From positions 1 to 39,505 of the forward strand of contig NW_026251854.1 in NCBI RefSeq assembly GCF_025024155.1: a stretch of 39,505 bases of DNA, in the 5' to 3' direction. The stretch's first letter is position 1. Each line of letters starts with the position of its first letter. Made by a program: the position numbers and the translations under genes. The notes below the pieces were generated by a model. That model searched no databases. It was not told the origin of the DNA and saw nothing but the letters and a program-made list of their open reading frames with translations. Source of the DNA: Gamsiella multidivaricata. Lineage: Eukaryota; Mortierellomycota; Mortierellomycetes; Mortierellales; Mortierellaceae. Below are positions 1-12,039 of this stretch, one piece after another.

Positions 1-859
1 AGACCCCTCCCATTAGACCATTAATTGAAGGCGCGAAACGGAGTTTATGGTCGGGCGTTGTTCTCTGAAGGAACAGGCACAGAGCGAGACAACACCAAGC
101 AGGCAAGATACAGAACATGAGCATAAACAGCCCACAGATGTAAGTCCGTTCAATAGTAACTAATATCTCTCTATGTCATCAAGACCATATCAATGCGATT
201 CCATATGTACACCCTGTACATGGTCTAATGAGTAGGAAATGAATGATATTAGTTGGCGCTCAACATATTTGTTCCTGGACAATGACACCTAATTGCTTAC
301 ACGCTGCTCACCTTGGTTTTCTTTACTTCTCTCCCTTCTCTTCTCTTCACTCTACTCCACTCCACCTCGCGTCCACTCTTGCGCTTGCAATTTTCACTTC
401 TCCGTCTCTCAATCACGTCTCTTCCACCTTTTTCGCACTTTGAACCACTCCAGTGGATCCCTCCCCTACTCTTCTCACTACCCCTCCCTGCTCTACTTCA
501 CTCTTTTTAACTCCTCCACTCCTCCACTCCTCCGTTCCTTTCATTCATTCCATTCACGCGCACCAGATCTCACGCCCCACAGCCGAGTGATGTCTATGCA
601 CCCGAGCCTGCTTCTCCTGATTCCACTCATTCCAATCTAACACCTTCAACCCCACACCTCGACTTACTATCCTGCGACTATACCATACCTAGCATCTTAT
701 CCACTATACCCTTCTTACCCTCACCACCTTCCTGCGCACTTACGACAGCCTCACGAAAAAGCACTCCCCTGTCATACTCCAAACAACAATTGTCAACAAC
801 AGTAACAACAAACAAAGCGAAACAAAAAGAAAAAAGGCTGCAACAGTAAATCCCGCCCA
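1..859. other. Upstream region, no gene seen
   Basis: No supported gene. From about 310 to 660 the + strand is strongly C/T-rich and encodes only low-complexity Ser/Leu/Pro frames, as expected of a fungal promoter and pyrimidine-rich 5' leader. It most likely serves the secreted membrane protein gene starting at 860. Confidence 0.6.
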
Positions 860-3021
860 ATGTATATCGCCCGCGGCTGCCCTGGCTACGCCGCGCTCTG
901 CAGTCTCTTTCTCTGCCTGCGACTCTTTGTTCAACCGGCCGCGGCTCAGGGAGGTAGGAATCAGAGCACCTTTAATCTCCACGGATTTATTTTCACGACT
1001 ATCTATCTATCTATCTGTCTATCAATCTGTCTATCTATCATCACCCACTATGATTCTGGCATGACGCCAATTGCCAATTGATTGTCTTTTTATCCAAAAC
1101 AGCAGGAAGCATGAACGGGAGAGGTATCATGGCAACAACAAGCTGCAAGCAGACTATGGGCTTGCATTAGCATTGGTTTTGTGCCCGACGCAAGAAAACC
1201 CGCTTTGTGCATCACATCAACAATGACGAGACCAGCCCGCTATTTTTATCGCATTCGCATGGAGCAACATCAACATCAACAACAGCACCAGCAGCACCAG
1301 CAAACCTACATAATAATAACGACAACAACTGGAGACATGGCACCAGAACATAACATTATATCACCAGCTTGAATTTCTTTTTCTGATTACAGCACGCAGG
1401 TTCTCTCGACAGTAGAGCTGTGCATTATTGCATTATGAAATATTATATGAGTTATTATGAAAGCAAAGGAATCTCTAAAAAAAAAAGCTCAGGAGGACAG
1501 GGATCCGCGGAAAATTCTCTCGCAGCCAAACAGTCGATCCATTTCAATCAGTCCATGGATCAATGCTGACCATTTCTTCTTTCTTTCATTGGTATGCAGG
1601 CAATCCCTGTTCCAATGTCCCAATATGTGCCCCTGCCGCAGGAGAGGTCTGGGCCGAGGACTCGCTCGAATCCGTGATTTGGAATCCAAAGATGATGTAT
1701 CCCTTTGATCAATACGACAAGGTCGACATCTACATTGTTGACGAGGGCAATGATACCCGCACGTTCCTTCTTCAGGACGAAGCGGATCTGAGTCTAGGGA
1801 TGATGGCGACCAGACTCGATTCTCAATTCTTTCCCGAGGACCTGCCAAGTAACCGCTCATGCCATGTGCTGATGACAGGGGTAGGGAATGCCCTCGACGG
1901 GACCCATCGGACCCTGAACTCGAGCTCGTTCCTTCTGATTCGTAGGTGCATTTCGCTGCAATACCAATCGTGCTTGCACGGCCCATTTACCGGGATATTG
2001 GGTCTTAACAGGACTTGTTTTTGGAATCCAATAATCTTTAGGCACTAAACAAATGGTAAACGGGACACTGGTTCCTATCACTGCCACACCAACATCAACA
2101 CTAACGACTACAACCATGGGCACCGCCACGACCACTACGACTGCCACTACCACAACGGCCGTCAATTCTACCACAAGTAAGCCCGATACCGCAGCCGGTA
2201 ACCCAACAGGGATTTCAGCACCAAACGGACAGAAGAGTAATTCGCTATCACCGCTCGTCATTGGACTCATCTCCGCGGGATGTGTTACGCTCCTGATCGC
2301 CATTATCGCTATCGGTCTTCTGTACAGGACTCGGAGGCGATTTAAGGGAGACGCTACTCACTTCAAGAGTCTTTACGACCAGCCCAGTTCCCCAACGGAC
2401 GAATTCAGCAGGAGCCCGATGTTTAAATCCGAAGAGGGCAAGCCAGATTTTGTGAGGGGAGGATCATTTGTTGGACCAACTTTTGGTAGTGCCAGCACTA
2501 CCGGTCGCAGTTCTTCTCATACAGCGCGGTCAGCAGAGCCGATGATCAAGGGCGCACCAAGCATGCTTGGCTACAACCATAGTCAACAGGCGCCCTCGTC
2601 TACGACTGACCCCTTACCCTTGCTGGCACGTAATTCTTCAACCCCCTATCGCGTTCCTGAATCCGCTGCAGAGGTACAGGCAACCGGAGAAGCAGCAGCA
2701 GCAATGCCTGGAAATGGTGGAGACGACCAACTTTCGCGGACGACGAAAGGGCCGCTTCTAACTGCAGGGGATGCACATTTAATCGCAGAGACGTTCCGAA
2801 AATCGATGCGCAGGCCACGTTGGGAAGCTGAGGCCGATGAGGAGGAAGAGGAGGATGAGGCCCGACAGGCTGCGAACGAGTTGCTGAGGAAGGAGTTGAG
2901 TGAGCAAGGACTAGATGTGCAGCGCGGTGTCCAACGACGTGTGACGATACAGGATCGTACACATAGAACAAGTATACCACCAACACCACAGTCGCAAACA
3001 GCGTCCATTCCAGAGCCATAG
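860..3021 (+). CDS. Secreted type I single-pass membrane protein with Thr-rich stalk
   Basis: Three-exon model 860-953, 1600-1941, 2042-3021, joined in phase (GTAGGA and GTAGGT donors, TGCAG and TTTAG acceptors), giving 471 aa. Residues 1-30 are a signal peptide ending near PAAAQG. An extracellular domain of about 115 residues follows, with the Cys pair in NPCSNVPIC and N-glycosylation sequons (NDT, NRS, NSS). A Thr-rich, O-glycosylation-type stalk comes next, then a transmembrane helix at about residues 215-240 followed by RTRRR, which sets the C-terminus in the cytosol. The tail of about 230 residues is disordered, with an acidic EEEEEDEA patch and an EL-rich helix. The layout resembles fungal wall-sensor or receptor-like proteins, but I do not recognise the extracellular domain. 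The first intron is long (646 nt), so a further small exon inside it cannot be excluded. Confidence 0.8.
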
Positions 3022-3448
3022 AAGACACTCCTGCTGATATTCACCAAGTGCCTCGTGTAATAGAATCTTGAGTTTGCATTGTGATTATTCCTTTTGAGGA
3101 CCGGGTCAAAGTGACAGGTTGACGTTGTCATGATAACATTTTGCTTTTGGGCTTGTAAAGAATCGTCAAGAAAACAAAAGCATGTCAATTGGGGCTATGC
3201 GCCAGATTGGAGACTAGCGATGAGTCCGTGCTCGTGGCGAAAAAAAAACAAACAAAAACAAAAACTCACGAGCTTATTTCGCATACATCTCAGTTACCGC
3301 AATAGAATATATTATCACTACATTAGCAGATGAACAAAACCACAGTCGATGATGTATCTGCGCGGCAGGAAAGAGGGGTATATCGTGGGAGCCATACGGT
3401 AGGCGTGAAAGGGGGAGACAGAAACAAAATGAACAAGCGCGTTGGTGC
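3022..3448. other. Shared 3' region of convergent genes
   Basis: The flanking genes are transcribed toward each other, so this holds both 3' UTRs and polyadenylation regions. It contains A-rich runs near 3240-3260 and no supported coding sequence. Confidence 0.6.
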
Positions 3449-6400
3449 TCAGTGTTTGTGGCCTTTCTTTGGTTTAGATTTATTCCCCTTCTTCTTGCCC
3501 TGGTTCTGACCTTGACCCTGGCTCTGACTCTGCTGTTGTGCTGCGATCAACGCGGCCGCTGAGGATGAGACCTTAATCGCTGCTTCAGAATCTTCCTCCC
3601 ACTCCATCGGTTCAGCTCCCGCCTCACTTGAAATCGGCACCGCAGTTTCAAGACTAATGTTGTCGTTTACATTAAGCAATGCTACCTCAAGCTGGTTAGC
3701 AGCTTCCGTAGCCGCAACCCACTCAACGGCCTGCCCCTGGCTACTGCCGTCATCCATGGCCGTCCACTCTGGGGATGCACTTCCAAGAACATGGGTTTCC
3801 TCCGGTTCAACGACAGCTGGTGCTGTTACGGTCAGTGCCTCGTCAACAGCCTGCATTGCCTTTTTCTCGTTAAACTCCTCCCTCTCCTCCTTCCCATCCT
3901 TCTCGCGCTCCAGTCTGCATCGCGCGGGGAGTGGCTCCTTTTCGTTTATGGTCGTAGTCTTTTGGATCGCCTCTATGGCTACGACGCTGCGCTGAAGAAC
4001 CTTTGGCTCATATGGAGCCGAGTTTATAAAACTGTATTCATCGACGACAAAGGGACTCTCTTCCTTTTCCATGCTCAGATACATGTCCATTTCTTCATCC
4101 CGAAGCGCGGAGTCGCGGATTTTTTCAACGCCCAGGTCAAGGAAGTGGTTGCGCGCGTCAAACAGAAGATCTGTGCCAGAGTGGGTCTCATCGCCTTCCA
4201 AACCGAATGTGTAGCTCTCAGCATAAAGATCGCGACACCGCATCATCTTTTCGCGGGTCATGGAAGGTGACTCGGGCGATAGGTAATCGCCATTACTATC
4301 TGTTGAAGTGCCGGGTCGGTGGCCAGAGGACTGTTGATGATGGTGGCTGTACTTTCCTCCGCTCAACAGAGATAGAGAGTTGGACGAAGTTGACCTCCTG
4401 GCGAGATTTGAGGCTATAGTCGAGGCTGCATCCTGATGAACACCATAATCATTGGCAGAGTACTGACCCCAGACAATCGAGCGCTCCTGTGGTATGGTCA
4501 GACTGTTCATATCGGGGAACCGAGAGCGTGAAGAGCCGCTGGCCGCTGAGCTGTATTGCTGTTGGAGCTGCTGTCTTTCCAGAGCGTTCAATCCGGGATG
4601 GCTTCCAATCTTGGTAATTGAATGTCCGCCGGTGCCAAAGGCATACTCGGCACTCTTGCCATGTAAGGAATTGTTGGAGACCGAGCCCGTTTGATCGAGA
4701 GCACTGTTGCGAGAGCTGTTGTTACTTCGTATGAGCGCGTTCTTGATCGACCTGAACCCTGCAGCAAAATCATAACTCCGACTCAGTTCTTGGCGACGCA
4801 TCTTCCCAAGAGATCCGGCGGATGGTGACGGGCGCTTCATGGTGACAGAAGCTATGGATGAGGGAGACCCGTTACAACTGGAGTTCTCTGGATCGTTAAG
4901 ATATGTTGCTGTGGGAGGAGGAGAGTGAATCGTGTTGAGGAAAGTACGATCAAAGTGGATTGGAGAGCCTTTTCTGATCGGGAGATCTGTATAGGAGAAC
5001 GGATGGAACAGGTCAGCATTCGTGGTCATTCAAGCTCATCCTGTTTTATCGCGCGACGCGCCACTCCATTACCTCGTCGATGGTAGCCGTCGCTCGAATA
5101 TTCATCTTGCACGTCGCCTCCTTGGCTATTCTCGTAAAATCGGCGATAGACGGTGAAGCCGACAATGGCACCCATCAGTAACAAGATGGGGATGGCTGCC
5201 AACATTAGAGGATCTTTGTGTGGACTTCCAGTTCCATCCTGACTCTCGGTGATAGTGGCATCCGTCAAGTTCTTGGGGTCAGACTGGCCGGCGCTGGCTT
5301 TTCCTAGTGACCCAGTAGCTCCGGCTGGGTCAACAGGGCCTGACCCTCCCTGGATCAAAATTCTTTGCTGTCCCTTAGCTTGCTCTCCATTCTCCTTATT
5401 GGTCTCCGCATGACTCAAGGACTCGTGTAAGAGCTCATTGCCACCAGCGCCGCCAGTGCTTCCTTCGACCTGATGGACAGCATAAATAGTTTGGCCCGGC
5501 ACAACATCTGCCACCTGGAGCGGGTGGTGATCCTCCGACTGTGGTTGCGGCTCTTTGGCTCCAGAGATCTGCTCTGTACTGCGCTTCTGTTCATGATGAT
5601 GGTGGCGCTGCTGGTGCTGATGATGATGATGGTGGTGTTTGACTCTATCTCGTCTACTCAGATGCTTAGCCTTCAAGGTTGCCTCAGCCATTTGCTGTTG
5701 GTATCCCTTCGCCTGAGGCAAAGAGTCGTTGTCGGTAAGGAAATCAAACAGACCACCTTGATCTCCATTTAGTTCCGCCACACTCTGCTCCTTTAACCAA
5801 TTATCCTCTTTTTCTCGACCCTCGGCCTGGCTCAAGCTGCTGTCCTCCAGGTCGTCAATCGCTTTAATATTGTCACCCGGCATAGACTTTAGATCGCGGT
5901 CCTGGAAAGAGACACAGTCTGGCTCCTGAATATATGGCGAAGATGCCCAGCGAGAGTTGAGCAGCGGCATAAACAAACTGTCTCTAATCTCCGCTTGCAG
6001 AGCGGCTTCGCTATCCCCACGATGGTGATCTGAAGTAGCACACAGGTACTTGAATGGATCATAGCAGGCCCTTGACACGGAGTTCCTACAAAGGTATGTC
6101 AGAAAGAAAGAGCATGGCGTTGAGACACGGTTCAATGTATATTCGATAGAATCATGCCGACAAGGCTTGCTATTCCCTCTGTACCTGACCGACCAGCACA
6201 CAGGTAAGGCTTCTGGAGAATGACCCTTGTATTTCGGAAATTCAAGCAGACGAAGTGCTTTCTGCAGGGCATGGCCACATTGGACGTCAAGTCCATCCAA
6301 CGTTGAGGGAATATTTTCAAAATGCTCTGTTCATATTTCATACAGGTAGTTTTTATCAGCAAGCGAGCATCTTCGGAGTCCCCAATCCCTGCGTACAAAA

Positions 6401-6720
6401 AAAAAACCTGATATCTTGTTCACTCGCCTTGGATACGACTATTGACGTCTGGAACGTTCTTTACGTTTGACTTGTACTGGGCCGAGGGACAGAGATCAGA
6501 CGCTTCCTTCAGAACCCTACACTCGTCCAGATTCGATTGTGCATTATCAGCCGAGGTAGCTATAATTTATCACCGGCAGGGATTAGAAACACCACCTTCC
6601 ATCAATAGACCCGCTGGCGACGACTGTAGGTGAATGTGAGTTCTTGAGATATTCAATACCTGTGCTCATAAGAGCCAGAGCAAGGACTCCAGAGAGAGAT
6701 TTCAAGGTATTTGTCCTCAT
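3449..6720 (-). CDS. Large type I membrane protein with His-rich lumenal segment and long cytosolic tail
   Basis: Five-exon model on the minus strand: 6720-6660, 6559-6428, 6326-6185, 6085-5073, 4986-3449; 961 aa, all phases agreeing. Exon 1 encodes a signal peptide (MRTNTLKSLSGVLALALM). The lumenal part starts with a Cys-containing region (about 10 Cys in the first 170 residues), then a charged linker with a histidine cluster (positions about 5590-5645) and a Gly/Ser-rich stretch. A hydrophobic helix at about residues 403-425 ends in YRRFYEN. The cytosolic tail of about 535 residues is low complexity and ends in a Lys/Gly/Gln-rich tip. Two long frames that appear to overlap by ATGA at 5026-5029 are one gene: a GTAATG donor at 5072 and a CTATACAG acceptor at 4987 remove the stop. 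The exon 2 donor is uncertain (GC donor at 6427, or GT at 6436). Family unknown; the architecture suggests a surface sensor. Confidence 0.72.
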
Positions 6721-8071
6721 AGTGAAGACACACACGCGTCGATCTGTCTGTGTCACTAATAAAAACGCCTCCAGGAAGACGTATGTGCAGGCAGGCTAAA
6801 GACTAATGGGACTCCTTCTCAATGCACACAAAAGTAGAAGGAGGGAGACACAAAGAGAAAAAACGTAATGTGCAAGAAGAGCGTCAGAGAAGGCAGGCGC
6901 GAACGCGTATATTTGGTAGGCGTACGGAGAGTAGGTTTCTGGATAAAAAAGTATGAGAAGAGAGATGTCAGGGAAGTGTTAAGCAGGAGGGAGAGGAGTT
7001 AGTAGTGATGATGGAGAAGGTGAGAAAGCAAAAAGGAACGCGGCGGACAGATGGGTGACATGACAACGTGTATGGGGACTGATGGCCATATGGATCCTCA
7101 GAAATAGCTTGTTTTTTTGTTCCCCTTTTTTTGTTCCCTTGGCATACCATGGAATGTACATTCTCGTGCTTCCTTTTCACGCTCTTTCTAGAGCAGAAGT
7201 AATAGCAATGAAAGAGAGGAGGGGGATCCAATGGTCGGGATCGAGACAAGAGACGACATAAAGGCTGTGGTTTGTGTGGATGGTACACATTGTCCGGAGG
7301 GATGACTTCCTTCTCTAGGACAAATCGAAATACAAAATGCCGCCCGTAGCAGATGAGCGGGGGAGGTGTATGCCCAATTGCCCAAAAGGACGAACACACA
7401 CTCATTGATAGGGGTATCGACTGCTCGTAACTGCAGACTTCAATCTAGACACCTTTTCTTTTTTCCTGTACCCGGATTGTAGTCTACCAGCCACCGCCTT
7501 CGCCCATGGCAACAGTCATCGCAGACGAACATGGACAGGGTCTCTGATTCCAAAAGAAGACAGGGAAAAACAGCAGCTGGAAAGAGCCCTACGTGTCAGA
7601 TGGGGTTTCAGGTCGGCAAAGCCGTTGCCAATTAACAAATCGCTTTCTTTGGAGGACGAAGGAAAGATCGCTTACAGATACGCTGCAGAGTGGTGCTCTA
7701 CCGAGCCCTTTAATTAGCCGTAGATGGCATGCGCGTGTTGCTATGTCTGCCAGCGCCGGTCCGTATCGGCAGCAGGACCAATGTTGCGATCTGGGCTATC
7801 CGTATTCCAGTAGTCATCTTGACAATCGCACAGAACAGAGGCGGGGATATATATAGCACACAGCTGCAACGGACACCCTCAGATCCTTTTCAACCATTAT
7901 CTCTATTATCATCATTCCTTTATCCATCTGGGATCTTTCCTTCCATTCACTTTCTTATATCCTGTCGTCCACCGACTAAGCACAAATACGCCGACAAATA
8001 CCTTTATATCAAACAGGTCTTCAACGCAACTGTATTTTGCACATATACATACTCAAATCCTGACTACCCAC
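6721..8071. other. Divergent intergenic region
   Basis: It separates the minus-strand membrane protein from the plus-strand RhoGAP-like gene. Only short unconvincing frames are present. The right part (7860-8070) is pyrimidine-rich and looks like a promoter and 5' leader. Confidence 0.6.
7848..7856 (+). promoter_or_regulatory. TATA box candidate for RhoGAP-like gene
   Basis: TATATATAG lies 216 bp upstream of the ATG at 8072 and is followed by a TC-rich leader. Position and sequence fit a fungal TATA element; there is no direct evidence of the start site. Confidence 0.45.
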
Positions 8072-9695
8072 ATGTTTCGACTTGTTAACAGGCGACTTGC
8101 GGCCAACCGCGAGTTGGAAAGTCTCAAGCAAGAGTTTAACCAGTGCTCGCTACCCATCGAGTTCGTCTACAGGATTATCGTCTCCTGTGTGGACGAGATC
8201 ATGGAGCGTGGACTCAATCATCCGTTCATCCTCAAAAACCCGTACCCACCTTCGGTGGTATCAGCAATGATCACTTTGATGGCCGATCCAGAGCGTAGGA
8301 ATCTGTTTTCGCTCAAGTGTATGAGAATCGACACGGTAGCGGGAGTGATGTTGGCGGTTCTCAAGAACCTTCGAGAGGCAATCGTACCCTTGGAGATCCA
8401 GGATGAATTGACCTCTGGTAAGTATTTCATAAAAGATAAAACGAATCAAAAATGAAAGAATGCATGAGCAAGGGTCTTTTTTCTCTAACCGTGTTCAACC
8501 CCTTCCTGACGGGTGCTTCACCTTCACAGGCTCGTCCACACCAACCTCTGGTTCCCAGAGCGTAAACAAGATCAACACTGTCACTTCGCTTCTCAATCAT
8601 CCCAACTTCCCTGCCGTGAATAGAGCCCTATTGATGGAGCTCTTGAATCTCTCGCTCGCGGTTCTCAATCGATCCAGTTTCAATCGTGTCAAGCCCGATA
8701 TGCTGGCATCTATTCTCGGTCCTCACATCTTCGCGACACAGCACGCAACCATTCTGCAACACACACCCCAACAGGCCTATTCCTTTGGATGGGGCATCGC
8801 CCTGGTGAATGACATCAAGCGCTGCTCAAAAATGTTTTACGTGTTGCTGGGCGGATACAGGCGCAAAATCCTTGGCCCGGATGAGTGGGAGTATGACCAG
8901 GGGTTGAACTCGGTGGCTCCAACGGCTTTTGGTATCCCTGCTTCTGGAGTGCCTTTGTCAGGTTCTCTGTCCAGAGGTCAAGTTAATCAATGGATCGGAT
9001 CTACACCAACGCTTCACGGCGGCATGGGCGGCGACGTGCCTGACCCCTACGACAATCATAACTCCTACCTTGGCGTGAAAAACGCGAGGAAGCTGCACCA
9101 GAGTGTACCGCAACTTTGTGTCGTCACCGATAGCTCCGATCCCCTTGGACCACGCAGTTCTCAGCCTCGTTACGGCAGGGCCCGTAGTGTGTCGACGACG
9201 CTATCAGAGTCCATCCGTGCGGCTGCAGCCAAGGAGGCCCAGCAATGGAATATTAACCCCTCATCCTGTAAGGGGCCTGCCGCGCTGCAGCACTTGAGGG
9301 AAACCCAGCACTGCAAACAGTACCAGGGTCCAGGTTTCTCGCGCGGCAGCAATGGCAGCTGGTCGAGTCGCCAACAGCGTCAGCAGCAGCGGCAACAACA
9401 ACCGCAGCAGCGGCTGCCGACGGTCGAACAACGACAGCAGGAACTCTTCCAGCAGCGGTTCCCTGACGATGATGATAACGATGTGGGCACCGACGAGCTG
9501 AGCGACGCATTCCGTCGTCATAATATTCATATCAGTGACGATAACGTGTCGAAAGAGGAGGTGGATGAAGAGGGAGGGTTTGGACTGGATAGGGTGAATG
9601 ATATAGCTAAGCAGCGCGAGCAGAAGCGACTGGCGATCGAGCAGATGATCCGGGAATGCCGTGGGATGGGGCTGGACTTTTCGCAGAGAGCGTAG
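8072..9695 (+). CDS. RhoGAP-fold protein without evident arginine finger
   Basis: Two exons, 8072-8417 and 8530-9695 (GTAAGT donor, TTCACAG acceptor), 503 aa. Residues about 25-250 match a RhoGAP domain: start at LPIEFVYRIIVSCVDEIMERGL, counterpart of the P-E-P-L-I-P region at LKNLREAIVPLE, and the helix PAVNRALLMELLNLSLAVL followed by VKPDMLASILGPHIF. RhoGAPs accelerate GTP hydrolysis by Rho GTPases with an arginine in a GIFRxSG loop. Here that loop reads roughly HPFILKNPYPP and holds no Arg. The C-terminal half has a Gln/Arg-rich tract (about 9360-9460), an acidic DDDDND patch and a charged terminal helix. It probably binds Rho-family GTPases or acts as a scaffold; loss of catalysis is inferred from the motif only. 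Confidence 0.82.
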
Positions 9696-9989
9696 GCCGG
9701 TTTAGCGTCTAGAAGGATACGGGCTGGCAACGATAACAATAAAGCACATTCGTTTGTAGCTCACTTCAATTTGGTGGCGAATATGCTCGGGCTGGTGGCA
9801 ACGGTACTCAGGATGAGAGACCAGCGAGGATTCAATTCCAGGACCTATGCACGAGTGTTCCCCTATCGCCGCCATCACCACACTAGTCCTGCCTTTCGCA
9901 CACTGCACCGTTCCCCCCTCCTCCCCCTAATAAAGATTCAGACCCCTACTCTTTTTTTTTTTTTTTCCCCACCCACCACTCTATCCGCA

Positions 9990-11866
9990 ATGATCATCGA
10001 GCCACGCCTCAAGATCGTAATGATCATCCTCAGTGCTGGGGGGCTGCTCTGGACGGCCACTCGGCACAAGGCAAACTCGCTCTCACAGCAGCCAATTGCA
10101 CTCGATATCCTCGACCAGGCAGACATCGATGAGGGCGACATCACCAACAGGCCCGAATACAACTATTGCCAGGCCCTGCGGCCAACACCCAAGACATACC
10201 CCGCTCCCAAGGTAAGCAACCGCCGTCTAAAGGATTCGCTCGAGGCGAGGTTGCACAGAACGATTGACGATGAGACAAAAGAACGAATGAGCGAATCTAA
10301 CGATGCATGCGAACATCGGTTTTGTTCATCAGGTCAAGGGAGCGGTGATCGTGAACTCGCAGCTGTTTATTCGCCATGGCGACCGGTAGGTGTCTTTTCC
10401 CTGGAGCAGCACCAGCGCACCTCTGTGTCCAGTCGTTGCTTTCACAATCGACCGCATAACAGCCAGCTCAAAATCGCAATGGGTTCATCGTATCTTAAAA
10501 GGCTATGCTCCTCTACTTATCCGCAAACATAGCACACCCGTCGCAGTGCTTCCTCACGACCTAGACTTGACCTGGGAATGCGCCAACATGAGCGCCTACT
10601 CCTTCACAGCCGTCAGTGCAGACCAGGCGGAGAAATCCCCGTTCCAATACGCCAACGTTGTTGCCCACCAGGTCGTTACCATCCCCTCAGAATCGCCCTT
10701 TGCGTCAACGCATATGTGGAAGGGTAGTTGCATCCCGGGACAACTCACACCCGTGGGAGCCATGCAGCATCGTAAGCTGGGCGCAGCGCTCCGTCGGATC
10801 TATGTGGACGAGCTTAAACTCTTGCCCGCGACCTTTGATCCAGAGACGGTGCACATCCGTAGCACAGGTATACAAGTCAGCAATGGCGTCTTGCAACCAC
10901 CCACATTTACTGAAAGCTCCTGCACCTACTGAAACGGCCTATTTTGTTTCGTTAGACGTTTGGCGCACGAAACAAAGTGCGGAGCACCTTATGACAGGAT
11001 TATACGGTGTCCGGAGTCACTCCCAGAACGCCGCATCACCACCCGTCCTGCAGATTCACACCCTCCCGGTCGAGATCGACTACCTCACCATGAACGGCGG
11101 CGCCTGTCCGCACCTTTCTCAGCTTCGTTCGCATGTTGAGAAATCCTCCGAGGTTTTGAAGCGACTCCGGGAGGATAATGTCGAATTCAACAAGGAACTC
11201 GTCAGCATCCTAGGAGTAGAAAAGACTTGGTCAGGGTATATGGATACTGTCTTGCCCAGGATCTGCCATGGTTATCCTCTGCAGTGTCAGGATGATGGAC
11301 AAGGATCGAGCAAATGTATTACCAGGGTAACTGCCGAGAAAATCCTGAAGAATGTTGGTATCCAGACCGCAGAGGTGTATCATGATGGCAATGGCGTTTT
11401 TGATGTCCTGAAGCTGGGCATCGGACCGCTGACGAGCGAGATCAAGCGAAACTTGTTGGCGGCCAAAGCAAACGGGAAGGTCCGGTTCAGCTTTTATTCG
11501 GGGCATGATACGACTATCTCACCGCTGCTTGGCATGCTTGATTCTACAGACCAGAGATGGCCTCCCTATGTAAGTCGTGGAATAAGGCATCTGTTCCGAA
11601 CGCAAGGCAATTAAATCAAATACGGAGCCAGCCTTGCTAAGCATGGCTTTATTCGATGTTCTTTGTGTGCATAGGCATCTAACCTGCTTATCGAGTTGTG
11701 GAAAACTCCTCGTGGGGCGTACTATGTCCGCGTGCTCTACAATCGCGCGATTCTGGAAACGCAATCAAACTGGTGTGATCTCGGGTGGTGCCCGCTGGAG
11801 AGCTTTGTCGAGTATCTGGACCAGTTCATTATCGAGGATGTTAGGACCGCGTGCCAAAGGCAGTGA
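9990..11866 (+). CDS. Type II membrane histidine acid phosphatase (PXYLP1/ACPL2-like)
   Basis: Five exons: 9990-10211, 10333-10385, 10533-10867, 10956-11569, 11675-11866; 471 aa. Residues 8-23 are a signal-anchor helix (KIVMIILSAGGLLW) after a short basic N-terminus, so a lumenal Golgi/ER or cell-surface catalytic domain is expected. The RHGxR phosphohistidine motif is FIRHGDRTP, assembled across the exon 2/3 junction. The second catalytic motif is SFYSGHDTTISPLLG (HD, proton donor). QLTPVGAMQHRKLGAALRR and the late Cys residues also fit the branch. The closest architecture I know is the 2-phosphoxylose phosphatase-like group, but fungi lack the animal proteoglycan substrate, so the substrate is unknown. 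Key residues look intact, so it should be active. Confidence 0.9.
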
Positions 11867-12039
11867 GATGGGCTTCAATAAAAAAGGCTTGGTCCTTGGA
11901 ACCACATAAAGAAAAATGATGCTTCTTCTCTTGGTGTTGCGCCTTTTTTTTTTTTTTTTAACTTCCATTCAGGATCAATTCAGGTTGCAAAATGCTTCCT
12001 TTATTCTTTTGTTTCTAAACACTCAACATTTTTGCATAC

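Noticed and set aside
293..640. 115-codon + frame with a hydrophobic N-terminus
   Set aside because: Composition is entirely that of a C/T-rich leader (Ser, Leu, Pro, Phe), with no domain; other frames of the same stretch are equally open.
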